From: Brevibacillus formosus
Lineage (GTDB): Bacteria > Bacillota > Bacilli > Brevibacillales > Brevibacillaceae
NCBI RefSeq assembly: GCF_003013405.1
Contig: NZ_PXZL01000001.1
Coordinates: 248,001-312,000, forward strand
Direction of reading: 5' to 3'
DNA length: 64,000 nt
A program made the position numbers and the translations under genes. The notes beneath the pieces are model-generated. The model worked only from the letters and a program-made list of their open reading frames with translations. It searched no databases and was not told where the DNA came from. Below are positions 41,631 to 50,294 of this stretch, in pieces (position 1 is the first letter of the stretch; every line of letters begins with the position of its first letter).

Positions 41631-43253
41631 ATGAATGTTGAATGTCTCGCGCTTCCATTGGCGAATCCGCTGGCACAGGAGTACCAGCAGCAAAATGCCT
41701 CTGCATTACAGTTTTTTGTGCATAACCCCTACCGTGAACAGTCCTATCGAGAACGCGTGGAATGGCTTCAAAGTCAATCCTATCCTCACCGGAACCAGCT
41801 CGTGGAAGGTTTATATCGTTTTAATAAAGAGATGGGTACTCACCCTGAAGCACTAAAAAATATCGAGTTGCTCAAACAGCCAGACACATATGTAGTCATC
41901 GGCGGTCAGCAAGCAGGAGTTTTGGGTGGACCACTCTATACGGTCAACAAAGCTGTTCATTTGATCCAGGCAGCGAAGAGGCTGTCTGCCGAGCTTCAGG
42001 CAAACGTCATTCCGGTGTTCTGGATTGCTGGCGAAGATCATGACATCGATGAGATCGATCATGTGTACTGGGGAGCGGACGAAGGGAAGCGCCTGCATAA
42101 GGAGCGACTGCCTCTGAATAAGAAGGGCCGCCAATCGGCAAGTACGCTACCGCTGGACCCTGAACTGTGTACGCAGTTCCTAGAGAAGTTTTTCCAGGGA
42201 CAGACAGAGACTACCGAAACCAAACAGATTCGTGAGTTGCTGACGCAGACTGCGGCAGACTCGCCTACAGTCGCAGAGTGGTTTGCTCGCTTGATGGCAA
42301 AATTGTTTGGCAAGCACGGTCTTGTTCTGGTTGAATCCTCGTTGCCGTTTGTTCGTGAACTGCAGCAACCCATTTTTTCACAGATCATTGAAAACAATGA
42401 GCAATTGACGAAGGTGTTGCTGCGGGCAGCGGATCGGATTTCAACGGCTGGCTATCCACTTCAATTGCAAGTAGAAGAGTATCAAGCCAACCTGTTCGTC
42501 TATGAGGGCGATGATCGATTGCTGCTAGAACGTCACGGGGAGCGCTTTATTAATCGGAGACGTTCTTACAGTCGCGATGAATTGCTCAAGCAGGTTGCAG
42601 ATTCCCCTGAGCGTTTTAGCACAAATGTTGTTACCCGTGGGTTGATGCAGGAGCATCTGTTTCCTACGCTTGCCTTCATTGGAGGTCCGGGCGAGATAGC
42701 TTATTGGGCGTTTTATCGGGAGGTATTCGAGCTATTTGGGATGCAGATGCCGATCGTATTGCCTCGGATGTCCATTACCCTTGTGGAAGGTGCTCAGCTG
42801 AGACTGCTGGATAGCTTGGGGCTGTCTGTTGAACAAGTCTTGACTGACTTTGCCGCGTGGAAAGACGAGTGGTCCAAAAATCAGGCACCACATCCGCTGG
42901 AGCAGCAGTTCGCTTCGGCACGGGAGTCGATCATGTCGATCTATCGCCCGCTGGTAGAGGAGGTCGTTTCTCTGGATGGGGGATTGCGTGGTCTGGCTGA
43001 GAAAAATAGTAAGCTGCTGTTAGAGCAAGTATCCTTTTTGGAAGAGCGTCTGATTCGTTCGCTACAGCAAAAAGATGACGTGGAGCATGTGCGCGTCCAA
43101 CGAATTGAGACCGCTTTGTTGCCCGAAGGTGGGCTGCAAGAAAGAAAGCATTCGTTTTTCCCGTTTGCAAATAAGTATGGTCTTGGTTTGATTGACCGAT
43201 TAGTAGATGCGCCATTTTCGCATGATGGTACTCATCAACTTTATTACCTGTAA
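41631..43253 (+). CDS. bshC: bacillithiol biosynthesis cysteine-adding enzyme BshC
   Basis: 540 residues, full family length. It adds cysteine to GlcN-malate, the last step of bacillithiol synthesis in the cytosol. The Rossmann-like core starts at YVVIGGQQAGVLGGPLYTVNKAVHLIQAAKRLS, followed by VIPVFWIAGEDHDIDEIDHV (family block) and later LAFIGGPGEIAYWAFYREVFELFGMQMPIVLPRMS. The C-terminal coiled coil (KNSKLLLEQVSFLEERLIRSLQQKDD) is also typical. bshA and bshB are not in the window. The start is ATG 41631 with AAGGTGAGC upstream. Position between panE and mraZ agrees with B. subtilis. Confidence 0.92.
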   Translation: MNVECLALPLANPLAQEYQQQNASALQFFVHNPYREQSYRERVEWLQSQSYPHRNQLVEGLYRFNKEMGTHPEALKNIELLKQPDTYVVIGGQQAGVLGGPLYTVNKAVHLIQAAKRLSAELQANVIPVFWIAGEDHDIDEIDHVYWGADEGKRLHKERLPLNKKGRQSASTLPLDPELCTQFLEKFFQGQTETTETKQIRELLTQTAADSPTVAEWFARLMAKLFGKHGLVLVESSLPFVRELQQPIFSQIIENNEQLTKVLLRAADRISTAGYPLQLQVEEYQANLFVYEGDDRLLLERHGERFINRRRSYSRDELLKQVADSPERFSTNVVTRGLMQEHLFPTLAFIGGPGEIAYWAFYREVFELFGMQMPIVLPRMSITLVEGAQLRLLDSLGLSVEQVLTDFAAWKDEWSKNQAPHPLEQQFASARESIMSIYRPLVEEVVSLDGGLRGLAEKNSKLLLEQVSFLEERLIRSLQQKDDVEHVRVQRIETALLPEGGLQERKHSFFPFANKYGLGLIDRLVDAPFSHDGTHQLYYL

Positions 43254-43264
43254 AAAGAAGCGTA

Positions 43265-43309
43265 AAATAGTCGGATCGTCCTGGAAGTGGACCCGGCTAT
43301 TTTTTTGTT
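43265..43309 (+). terminator. terminator of bshC
   Basis: AAATAGTCGG...TCC pairs imperfectly with GGACCCGGCTATTT, followed by seven T residues. Confidence 0.75.
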
Positions 43310-43414
43310 GTTTAAGCAGATGGAAAACTTTTCTATAAATTATGCCGAAACTTTTCTGACAAATTCTGCGTCTTAGTAGTAATGGATTGTTTTTGGGGAA
43401 AGGTGGTACTCGGG

Positions 43415-44467
43415 ATGCAGATTACATTACAACAAATCGGGAAAAAAGCCACTCTACTAGTTGTAAGCTTGTCGGTTTTATTGACGGGCATCGCAACTGC
43501 AGGATTGAAAAAGGCCGACGCACGGGAAGAATACGTGGCCAATTCACCTGCTTTTATCGACACAAATGGACATTGGGCAGCAAAGGAAATAGGGATTGCT
43601 ACCAAAAAAGGATTGATCAAAGGATTCCCCGATGGGACCTTTAAGCCAGAGCAAACGGTGACGCAAGAACAGTTTTTATCCCTGATTGAACGCGTCATAC
43701 CTTCCTTCACAGGCAACGAGCCTGACAGCTTTATCAAAGAGACCTACTTGCCGGCTGCTGCGGGACGTTGGTCGGAAAAAACTTATCACCATTTGGCTTC
43801 AGCGGGTATCATGCCATCTGGGAAACCGACGGATAGTATGACGCGGTTGGAAGCGGCAAGAACCTTGCTGGCAGCCATCGGGCATCAATCCGAAGGGGAA
43901 AAATATCGGGGAACGACAACGAAATTTTTCACGGATCTTTCGGTCGAAAATGAAGCGCAGGTGATCACGGTCTACCCTGCCTACAAAATGGGGATTTTGG
44001 CTGGCTTTCCAGATGGAAGCTTTCGGCCTGATGACAAAATCAACAGAGCACAGGCAGTCGTCCTGCTAAATCGTTTGGAATCAAAAATCGACGAGCTGTA
44101 CCCTGGCAATGTAACAGAGAGCGAGAAAAAGGCAATGACACAAGCTGTCTCGTCATTTGTAGGTGACGTGATGGATAAGCAAAAGATTCGTCGCTTTGAT
44201 GACTTGGTCGCGTATGTAAAGAAAAACAACCTGCCTGTGAGCGAATCGTTTTTACGCGAGCATTTTTCGTTTATGCAGTATGAAGTGTATGATTATGTCC
44301 GGTTTCCGCAGTTTAATGAGCTGATGTACTTTGCAAAAATCGGAATGAATAAATACAGAATGACGGTTCAATATTATGCTGGAGATTTGGGCGGAAGCGT
44401 TGATCGCACGTTTTACCTTTCCTCGAGCGATGGCAAAACGTTTCGACTGATTGGAAAAGATGAATAA
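43415..44467 (+). CDS. SLH-domain secreted protein
   Basis: 350 residues from ATG 43415, chosen for AAAGGTGG 8 nt upstream and a plain signal peptide (GKKATLLVVSLSVLLTGIATAG). Three S-layer-homology motifs follow: FIDTNGHWAAKEIGIATKKGLIKGFPDGTFKPEQTVTQEQFLSLI (about 46-90), a degenerate middle one (RWSEKTYHHLASAGIMPSG...MTRLEAARTLLAA) and KFFTDLS...YPAYKMGILAGFPDGSFRPDDKINRAQAVVLLNRL (about 165-215). These bind pyruvylated wall polymer and anchor the protein. The C-terminal ~110 residues (KIRRFDDLVAYVKKNNLP... to the end) are not recognised. It is a small surface protein, single gene. Confidence 0.85.
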   Translation: MQITLQQIGKKATLLVVSLSVLLTGIATAGLKKADAREEYVANSPAFIDTNGHWAAKEIGIATKKGLIKGFPDGTFKPEQTVTQEQFLSLIERVIPSFTGNEPDSFIKETYLPAAAGRWSEKTYHHLASAGIMPSGKPTDSMTRLEAARTLLAAIGHQSEGEKYRGTTTKFFTDLSVENEAQVITVYPAYKMGILAGFPDGSFRPDDKINRAQAVVLLNRLESKIDELYPGNVTESEKKAMTQAVSSFVGDVMDKQKIRRFDDLVAYVKKNNLPVSESFLREHFSFMQYEVYDYVRFPQFNELMYFAKIGMNKYRMTVQYYAGDLGGSVDRTFYLSSSDGKTFRLIGKDE

Positions 44468-44471
44468 GAAA

Positions 44472-44505
44472 AGAAGGCTGGGACATGACCCCAGCCTTTT
44501 TTCGT
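44472..44505. terminator. terminator of the SLH gene
   Basis: AAGGCTGGG and CCCAGCCTT form a stem around a short loop, followed by six T residues. It lies between convergent genes. Confidence 0.85.
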
Positions 44506-44506
44506 G

Positions 44507-45769
44507 TCAGGCATGACGTTTTTGCCAGATAAAAAGTACGAGTGCAATCACGAGGGGATAGAGGGCGGACCACCCCAAAAAAGGATAGAGTCCTAGTGTA
44601 CATACGAGAGAAGTCCAGGAAGCGATTCGGCCTACGCGACTATTGTGCAAGAGCCGGACCCCAGCCAGACACCCGCCGATGTAAGTTGCAAAAAAGGTAG
44701 CATTGGGCAGTTCGATGAGCCTCGACAAGTCGATCACGTCGAAATAGAGTACGCCAAGAACAATGACAAAACAAAGAGCGAGAAACAGAAGGCCGCCGGT
44801 TGGTGTCCGGTACTTGGCGTGGAGGGTGCCAAACCAGCGGGGAGCGATCTTTTCTTGGGCTAACGAATAGGCGATGCGGGACGCAGCTCCAATGTAAGCG
44901 TTGGCTGTAGCGATACAAATGAACAAGGCGGTTACGGCTACAATCCATCCGCCGATCGGACTTAAGGAGAGCTGAACCATGACGCTGAGCGAGGCAGCGG
45001 AGATGCCGACCCCGTAGCTATGTGTGGCCACAGTCATAAAGGCTACGGCAAAGTACAAGAGAGCGACGATTCCCGCACTCCACAAGACACCGCGAATCGC
45101 GTTTTTCGCAGGATCGACGAATTCCTCTGAGAGATGCGTTACGGCTTCCCACCCAATGAAGCACCAAAACATCAGACCTGCTGCTTGCACGACACTCAAC
45201 CAACCATTTGGCATAAAAGGGACAAAGTGAGTGACAGATGCATGCGGAATGCTGGCGACAACGGCCAAAATCAAAATCGTGATAATCAGCGAGACAACAA
45301 TCGTTTGGACACGCGCAGCTACATGCAAGCCCACAACGTTCATCATAAGGACAGCGAGAAGGAGCAGAGCAGCACCCGCATATACTTGCGACTCACTCCA
45401 GTTCAGTAGGATGGCAATGTAGTTGGCCCCTGTAACGCTCAGAATCGGCGCGCCAATCGGGACAGACAAGAGAAAGAACCAGCCTACCATGTTTCCGAAA
45501 CGATCTCCGTACGCTGTCCGTACAAATGTAGAGACTCCACCTGAGCTGGGATAACGAGCAGATAACAGCCCCATTGTAATGGCCATGGGCAGGACGAGAA
45601 CAGACATGACGAGCCAAGCTAAAATGGAAGCAGGACCAGCCTTCTCAGCTGCGAGTCCGGGGATGAGCAGTACGCCGGAACCGATCACAGCCCCGATGTA
45701 TAAGGCGACGATGTGCGGAAGTCGCAGTGTTTTGGTTAGACCGGGGGCTTGCGTAGATAATTTCCCCAT
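44507..45769 (-). CDS. APC-family amino acid permease
   Basis: 420 residues with about 12 transmembrane helices. The first motif LPHIVALYIGAVIGSGVLLIPGLAAEKAGPASILAWL is the APC-family substrate-binding helix, and SARYPSSGGVSTFVRTAYG and FWCFIGWEAVTHLSEEFVDPAKNAIRG are further family blocks. It is most like the YjeH/L-methionine and branched-chain exporter branch, but the substrate is not secure. The start at ATG 45769 follows GTGAGGG; the GTG at 45784 is weaker. It is divergent from a LysR gene that probably controls it. Confidence 0.8.
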   Translation of the reverse strand: MGKLSTQAPGLTKTLRLPHIVALYIGAVIGSGVLLIPGLAAEKAGPASILAWLVMSVLVLPMAITMGLLSARYPSSGGVSTFVRTAYGDRFGNMVGWFFLLSVPIGAPILSVTGANYIAILLNWSESQVYAGAALLLLAVLMMNVVGLHVAARVQTIVVSLIITILILAVVASIPHASVTHFVPFMPNGWLSVVQAAGLMFWCFIGWEAVTHLSEEFVDPAKNAIRGVLWSAGIVALLYFAVAFMTVATHSYGVGISAASLSVMVQLSLSPIGGWIVAVTALFICIATANAYIGAASRIAYSLAQEKIAPRWFGTLHAKYRTPTGGLLFLALCFVIVLGVLYFDVIDLSRLIELPNATFFATYIGGCLAGVRLLHNSRVGRIASWTSLVCTLGLYPFLGWSALYPLVIALVLFIWQKRHA

Positions 45770-45844
45770 AGGTAGATCCCTCACTTTTTTTACTTACCTT
45801 GTCGTTGGTAACTGAAGTGTAGCATAGACTTAATTATCGGAGTT

Positions 45845-45860
45845 ATCTATAATATTAGAT
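45845..45860. promoter_or_regulatory. candidate LysR operator
   Basis: ATCTATAATATTAGAT is an interrupted palindrome with 5-bp arms (ATCTA/TAGAT) and fits the T-N11-A rule of LysR-type boxes. It lies in the 129-bp divergent gap between the permease and LysR genes. Confidence 0.5.
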
Positions 45861-45898
45861 GATTCGAATCGATTTTTCCGATGAAATGAGGGGGGAAT

Positions 45899-46810
45899 CT
45901 GGATACTCGTTATTTGCAAACCTTCCGTGAAGTAGCAAAATGCCAAAGCTTTACTCGTGCAGCAGAAATTTTAGGCTACGCGCAGTCGAGTGTGACAACC
46001 CAAATTCAAAATCTGGAATCGGAGTTCGGTGTCAGCCTATTCGAGCGTTGGGGCAAAAAAATCAGGCTTACCCATGCAGGCGAGGTGCTTCTCAGCTACA
46101 GCGAACAGCTGCTAACCGTATTAGATGAGGCAAGAGCGAATTTGTCAGAGCAAGCGCAACTGGCGGGAACGTTGAGTATTGGAACAGTGGAGTCATTGGC
46201 GGCCTTTTATTTACCCCCTTATTTGCAAAAATTTCGCTTGGAGCAGCCGCGTATGCGGATCATGCTTGCGCCGGGCATTTGCCAAGACTTGAGGCAGGGA
46301 GTAAAGGAAGGGAAGTTCGATTTCGCCTTTGTGCTCGATTGGCTCCAAGATCAATCTGAGCTGACAAGTATCGTTTTAGGTGAGGAAAAACTAGTTGTTG
46401 TTGCTGCACCTACCCATCCGCTGGTGAAAAAAGAAAAGGTTGAAACGCACGATTTTACCGGAGAAACCTGGATTTTCACAGAAAAGGGATGCAGCTACCG
46501 AGGGCTGATGGAATCGGTGTTGCGTGAAGCAGGAGCCACTGTGGAATCTTCTTTTGAATTTGGTAGTCTGGAAGCGATAAAACAATGTGTTGCCTATGAT
46601 TTAGGAATTGCGTTGCTTCCGAAAATTGTCGTACAAGAAGAAGTGAAAAATGGTACACTAGTAATACTCTCGTTTTCCCATCCGGATATCCGTGTTTTCC
46701 GACAGTTGGTCTACCATAAAAAGAAATGGATGCCTCAGGCGTTGTTGCGTTTTTTGGAGCTGCTTACGGTAGAAACCGCAGAGCGTAAATTGCCGATAAT
46801 AGGAAAATAA
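45899..46810 (+). CDS. LysR-family transcriptional regulator
   Basis: 303 residues if it starts at CTG 45899 (MDTRYLQTFREVAKCQSFTRAAEILGYAQSSVTTQIQNLESEFGVSLFERWGKKIRLT, the winged-HTH domain). The effector domain (about 90-290) includes LSIGTVESLAAFYLPPYLQKFRLEQPRMRIML and FVLDWLQD. No ATG or GTG lies between the in-frame stop (TGA 45887) and the HTH. The next candidate is TTG 45914, which would cut residues 1-5 and lie 18 nt past the AGGGGGG. CTG is used only rarely, so the start is uncertain. It likely controls the divergent permease gene. Confidence 0.85.
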   Translation: MDTRYLQTFREVAKCQSFTRAAEILGYAQSSVTTQIQNLESEFGVSLFERWGKKIRLTHAGEVLLSYSEQLLTVLDEARANLSEQAQLAGTLSIGTVESLAAFYLPPYLQKFRLEQPRMRIMLAPGICQDLRQGVKEGKFDFAFVLDWLQDQSELTSIVLGEEKLVVVAAPTHPLVKKEKVETHDFTGETWIFTEKGCSYRGLMESVLREAGATVESSFEFGSLEAIKQCVAYDLGIALLPKIVVQEEVKNGTLVILSFSHPDIRVFRQLVYHKKKWMPQALLRFLELLTVETAERKLPIIGK

Positions 46811-46893
46811 TTGGAAAAACTGATGATGGTTGAACTTGCGTATGATATGATAGACAAGGTTGCTTTATGAGATAAAAGGAGGTCCATCCGTAC

Positions 46894-48153
46894 ATGAACA
46901 CAGTATCTGAAAGCATCGTAAAAGATATGTCGTTGGCGCACAACGGCCATCTGAAGATTGATTGGGTAAAAGAACACATGCCTGTCTTAAACCGCATTCG
47001 TGAGCGCTTTGAAAAAGAGCAGCCGTTTGCAGGCCTGAAAGTTGCGATCTCCTTGCACTTGGAAGCAAAAACGGCTTATCTGGCAAAAGTAGTTCAAGCT
47101 GGTGGCGCTGAAGTAACCATTACTGGTTCCAACCCGCTTTCCACGCAAGATGACATTTGCGCAGCATTGGTGGAAGACGGTATCCGTGTATTTGCGAAAT
47201 ACAATCCAGATCCTGCTGAATACAAAGAGCATCTGATCAAAACACTGGAAACTCGTCCTGACCTGATCATTGACGACGGTGGCGACCTGATCACTATTTT
47301 GCACAGCGAGCGCCGTGATCTGTTGTCTCAAGTACGCGGTGGTGCAGAAGAAACGACAACAGGTATTCTGCGTCTGAAAGCGTTGGAGAAAGAAGGCAAG
47401 CTGGAGTTCCCAATGGTTGCCGTAAACGATGCATTCTGCAAATACTTGTTTGACAACCGCTATGGTACGGGTCAATCCGTATGGGATGGTATCAACCGTA
47501 CAACAAACCTCGTAGTAGCTGGTAAAACCGTTGTGGTAGCTGGCTATGGCTGGTGCGGTAAAGGTGTAGCGATGCGTGCAAAAGGTTTGGGCGCAAAAGT
47601 AATCGTAACCGAAATCGACCCAATCAAAGCTGTAGAAGCTTACATGGATGGATTTGAAGTAATGCCAATGCTCGAGGCTGCGAAGCATGGTGACTACTTC
47701 GTTACTGTGACAGGTAACCGCGATATCATCAGCAAAGAGCATTTTGCTGTGATGAAAGATGGCGCAATCTTGTCCAACGCGGGTCACTTCGATGTCGAAG
47801 TAAACAAGGTCGATCTGAATGCTATGTCGACTTCTTCCCGTATTGTGCGTAAAGATATTGAAGAATTTGTCTTGGCTGATGGTCGAAAAGTGTATCTGCT
47901 CGCAGAAGGCCGCCTCGTGAACTTGGCTGCTGGCGACGGACATCCGGCTGAAATCATGGATATGACCTTTGCTCTGCAAGCGGTATCCTTGGCTTATGTC
48001 AATGAACAGTACAAAAACATTGGCAAGAAAGTGCTGAACGTACCATTCGAGTTGGATCAAATGGTGGCTCAGTACAAGCTGGAAGCTCTGAACATCGGAA
48101 TCGACAAATTGACAGATGAGCAAAAATCCTACCTGGAAAGCTGGGTCGAATAG
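46894..48153 (+). CDS. ahcY: adenosylhomocysteinase
   Basis: 419 residues. It hydrolyses S-adenosylhomocysteine to adenosine and homocysteine, recycling the product of SAM methylations. The NAD loop VVVAGYGWCGKGVAMRAKGLGAKVIVTEIDP, the family block VNDAFCKYLFDNRYGTGQSVWDGINRTTNLVVAGK with the catalytic Lys and Asp, and LSNAGHFDVEVNK are clear. The length and lack of the 40-residue eukaryotic insertion fit the archaeal/Thermotoga-type enzyme. B. subtilis uses the Pfs-LuxS route instead, so this marks a difference. ATG 46894 follows AAAAGGAGGT. It is monocistronic with a terminator at 48197-48229. Confidence 0.93.
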   Translation: MNTVSESIVKDMSLAHNGHLKIDWVKEHMPVLNRIRERFEKEQPFAGLKVAISLHLEAKTAYLAKVVQAGGAEVTITGSNPLSTQDDICAALVEDGIRVFAKYNPDPAEYKEHLIKTLETRPDLIIDDGGDLITILHSERRDLLSQVRGGAEETTTGILRLKALEKEGKLEFPMVAVNDAFCKYLFDNRYGTGQSVWDGINRTTNLVVAGKTVVVAGYGWCGKGVAMRAKGLGAKVIVTEIDPIKAVEAYMDGFEVMPMLEAAKHGDYFVTVTGNRDIISKEHFAVMKDGAILSNAGHFDVEVNKVDLNAMSTSSRIVRKDIEEFVLADGRKVYLLAEGRLVNLAAGDGHPAEIMDMTFALQAVSLAYVNEQYKNIGKKVLNVPFELDQMVAQYKLEALNIGIDKLTDEQKSYLESWVE

Positions 48154-48196
48154 TCCCTCGAATCCCGTCTTTTCCCGGCAAAAAAATATGCGAAAA

Positions 48197-48229
48197 AATC
48201 CTGCTTACAAACGCAGGATTTTTTTTTAT
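48197..48229 (+). terminator. terminator of ahcY
   Basis: AATCCTGC (48197-48204) and GCAGGATT (48213-48220) form an 8-bp stem, followed by eight T residues. Confidence 0.85.
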
Positions 48230-48232
48230 AAT
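48204..48232 (+). promoter_or_regulatory. mraZ (dcw cluster) promoter
   Basis: CTTACA (48204-48209) and TATAAT (48227-48232) are 17 bp apart. It overlaps the ahcY terminator and would start the dcw transcript near 48239. Confidence 0.5.
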
Positions 48233-48248
48233 AACAAATAGGTACAAG

Positions 48249-48295
48249 GTGGGGAAAAGTGGGGGAAAGTGGAGCCAACCGACAGGAAAGTGGGG
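48249..48295 (+). promoter_or_regulatory. MraZ-box-like direct repeats
   Basis: TGGGG at 48250, TGGGG at 48260 and TGGAG at 48270 are spaced exactly 10 bp apart, each within (A)AAGTGG, and a fourth TGGGG is at 48291. MraZ autoregulates in other bacteria by binding such repeats (TGGG boxes in E. coli, AAAGTG repeats in mollicutes). The repeats lie between the promoter and the mraZ start. Confidence 0.65.
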
Positions 48296-48304
48296 GACCA
48301 GGGC

Positions 48305-48736
48305 GTGTTCATGGGGGAATATCAGCACAGCATCGACGAAAAAGGCCGCCTGACGATCCCAGCCAAATTCCGTGAAGGGCTAGGCACTTCCTTTGTTATT
48401 ACCCGCGGACTTGACCAATGTTTGTTTGCTTATCCGCAAGATGAGTGGAAACAACTAGAGGAAAGACTCAAGTCTCTCCCATTTACAAAAGCAGATGCTC
48501 GCGCATTTACACGATTTTTCTTTTCAGGTGCCACCGAATGCGAGTGGGACAAGCAGGGAAGGGTAAACATACCACCCAATTTACGTGAGCATGCAGGCAT
48601 GCAAAAAGAATGTGTGATCATCGGGGTGTCAAACCGTGTAGAGGTATGGAGCAAGGAACGCTGGGAAGATTATTTTGCCCAGTCTGAAGGCTCTTTTGGA
48701 GAAATTGCCGAAAAACTGGTTGATTTTAATTTGTAG
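48305..48736 (+). CDS. mraZ: transcriptional regulator MraZ
   Basis: 143 residues from GTG 48305, the same length as B. subtilis MraZ, giving [27 protein letters not shown]. The double AbrB/SpoVT-like fold includes the second copy of the motif, [24 protein letters not shown]. It is a ring-forming DNA-binding protein, autoregulator of the dcw operon. A 10-bp-phased repeat array lies just upstream. Downstream order is rsmH, ftsL, pbpB. Confidence 0.93.
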   Translation: MFMGEYQHSIDEKGRLTIPAKFREGLGTSFVITRGLDQCLFAYPQDEWKQLEERLKSLPFTKADARAFTRFFFSGATECEWDKQGRVNIPPNLREHAGMQKECVIIGVSNRVEVWSKERWEDYFAQSEGSFGEIAEKLVDFNL

Positions 48737-48762
48737 CAGCGAGAAGAACAGGAGTGACGACA

Positions 48763-49698
48763 TTGTCGTTTCATCACGTAACCGTTTTGATGGATGAGGC
48801 TGTCGAAGGGCTAAACATTCGTCCTGGAGGCATTTATGTAGACTGTACACTCGGCGGAGCTGGGCATAGCAGTTTGATTGCTTCCAAGCTGACGGAGGGC
48901 GGTCGACTTATCGCCATCGATCAGGACGATTGGGCACTGGATAATGCCCGCGAAAGACTCGCTTCCTATATGGACAGAGTCACGCTGGTAAAGAGCAACT
49001 TCCGTCATATCAAAGACATTGTGAGAGATTTAGGCTTGGATGGTGTAGACGGGGTGTTATTTGATCTTGGGGTATCCTCTCCACAATTGGACGAGGGAGA
49101 GCGTGGCTTCAGCTACAATGCGGATGCGCCCTTGGATATGAGAATGGATCAACAAGCGCCATTGTCCGCCTATGACATTATCAATGAGTGGGATGAAGAA
49201 GAGATTGCCAAGATCATTTGGCTGTACGGAGAAGAGAAATTTTCCCGGCGAATTGCCCGGCAAATCGTTCAACAACGGAAGAAGCAGCCGATCCAAACAA
49301 CAGGTGAACTCGTTGAGTTGATTAAGGAAGGAATTCCTGCCGCTGCGCGCCGTACCGGACCCCATCCGGCGAAGCGTACCTTTCAGGCAATTCGGATCGC
49401 AGTCAATGATGAACTGGATGCATTCAAAGAGGCCGTCGTCGATGCTATTGAGGTTTTGAATCCAGAAGGCCGCGTAAGTGTCATCACGTTTCATTCACTA
49501 GAGGACAGAATCTGCAAGCAAATTTATCAAGACTTTTCAAAAGGGTGCACGTGCCCGCCGGCCTTTCCGATTTGTACATGCGGAAATAAAGCGGTAGTAA
49601 AAGTCATTACAAGAAAGCCGATTTTGCCATCAGAAGAAGAATTGGAAGCAAACAATCGTGCACGATCAGCTAAACTACGGGTAGCGGAGAAGCTGTAG
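48763..49698 (+). CDS. rsmH: 16S rRNA (cytosine1402-N4)-methyltransferase
   Basis: 311 residues from TTG 48763, preferred because AGGAG is 8 nt upstream; the GTG at 48754 overlaps that site. It methylates N4 of C1402 in 16S rRNA. Motifs: [83 protein letters not shown] and [13 protein letters not shown]. It is the second gene of the dcw cluster, 26 nt after mraZ. Confidence 0.95.
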   Translation: MSFHHVTVLMDEAVEGLNIRPGGIYVDCTLGGAGHSSLIASKLTEGGRLIAIDQDDWALDNARERLASYMDRVTLVKSNFRHIKDIVRDLGLDGVDGVLFDLGVSSPQLDEGERGFSYNADAPLDMRMDQQAPLSAYDIINEWDEEEIAKIIWLYGEEKFSRRIARQIVQQRKKQPIQTTGELVELIKEGIPAAARRTGPHPAKRTFQAIRIAVNDELDAFKEAVVDAIEVLNPEGRVSVITFHSLEDRICKQIYQDFSKGCTCPPAFPICTCGNKAVVKVITRKPILPSEEELEANNRARSAKLRVAEKL

Positions 49699-49731
49699 AC
49701 CGGGATCGACGAGAAAGGGGAGGGAGAAGCG

Positions 49732-50145
49732 ATGAGTTATTACTACCGAGGAAATTTAGCTATGGAGTTGGAACAAAAATCCCGCTCTGTAACGAAGACA
49801 ACAAAGCGCACGGTTCGAATCAAGCCAACGATTCCGACCGGAGAAAAATTGCTGTATCTCTTATTTATCTCGTTAACCGTCGTCGGCTTGGGTCTAGTGG
49901 GTGTCCGCTACTCGCAAATTTCCCAGTTGAATTACGAAATCCAGACCACCAAACATGAAAACCGTGTAACGGCAGAAAAAAATGCAACGTTGAAATTGCA
50001 AATTGAACAAATGACTAACCGGGATCGCCTGCAAAAAGAAGCAGAGAAGCAGGGGATGGTATACAATCCAGCTGCTGTACATACGATCGGCAAAACAGAA
50101 GTACAGGCGAGTTCTCTGCCACAAACACAACCCAAAAAACCTTAA
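49732..50145 (+). CDS. ftsL: cell division protein FtsL
   Basis: 137 residues. A basic cytoplasmic tail is followed by one transmembrane helix (LLYLLFISLTVVGLGLVGV, about 40-60). An extracytoplasmic coiled coil comes next (YSQISQLNYEIQTTKHENRVTAEKNATLKLQIEQMTNRDRL), then a Pro/Gln-rich end. It binds DivIC and DivIB at the septum. The ATG follows AAAGGGGAGGGAGAAG. A terminator-like hairpin begins at the stop codon and separates it from pbpB. Confidence 0.88.
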   Translation: MSYYYRGNLAMELEQKSRSVTKTTKRTVRIKPTIPTGEKLLYLLFISLTVVGLGLVGVRYSQISQLNYEIQTTKHENRVTAEKNATLKLQIEQMTNRDRLQKEAEKQGMVYNPAAVHTIGKTEVQASSLPQTQPKKP

Positions 50146-50181
50146 ATGTTACTGCGCCTTATGTGCGGTAACATTTTTTCT
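50144..50181 (+). terminator. terminator-like hairpin between ftsL and pbpB
   Basis: AAATGTTACtGCGC pairs with GTGCgGTAACATTT across a 5-nt loop and is followed by six T residues (50174-50181 region). It would cut or attenuate dcw transcription after ftsL. The 113 bp after it, up to the pbpB start, may hold a second promoter, which I cannot identify. Confidence 0.65.
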
Positions 50182-50294
50182 TAGCTGGGCCAGAGTCTGC
50201 TCCTGACTCGGCTAGTTTGTGTTCGTCTCCCCAAGAATACATTCTCTTGGCTTAGGGAGCGGGCGATCTTTGGATGCGATGGAGATGATCGGAG

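Noticed and set aside
46987-48123. A 378-codon minus-strand frame opposite ahcY
   Set aside because: A shadow of the ahcY codon pattern with no motif and no ribosome binding site.
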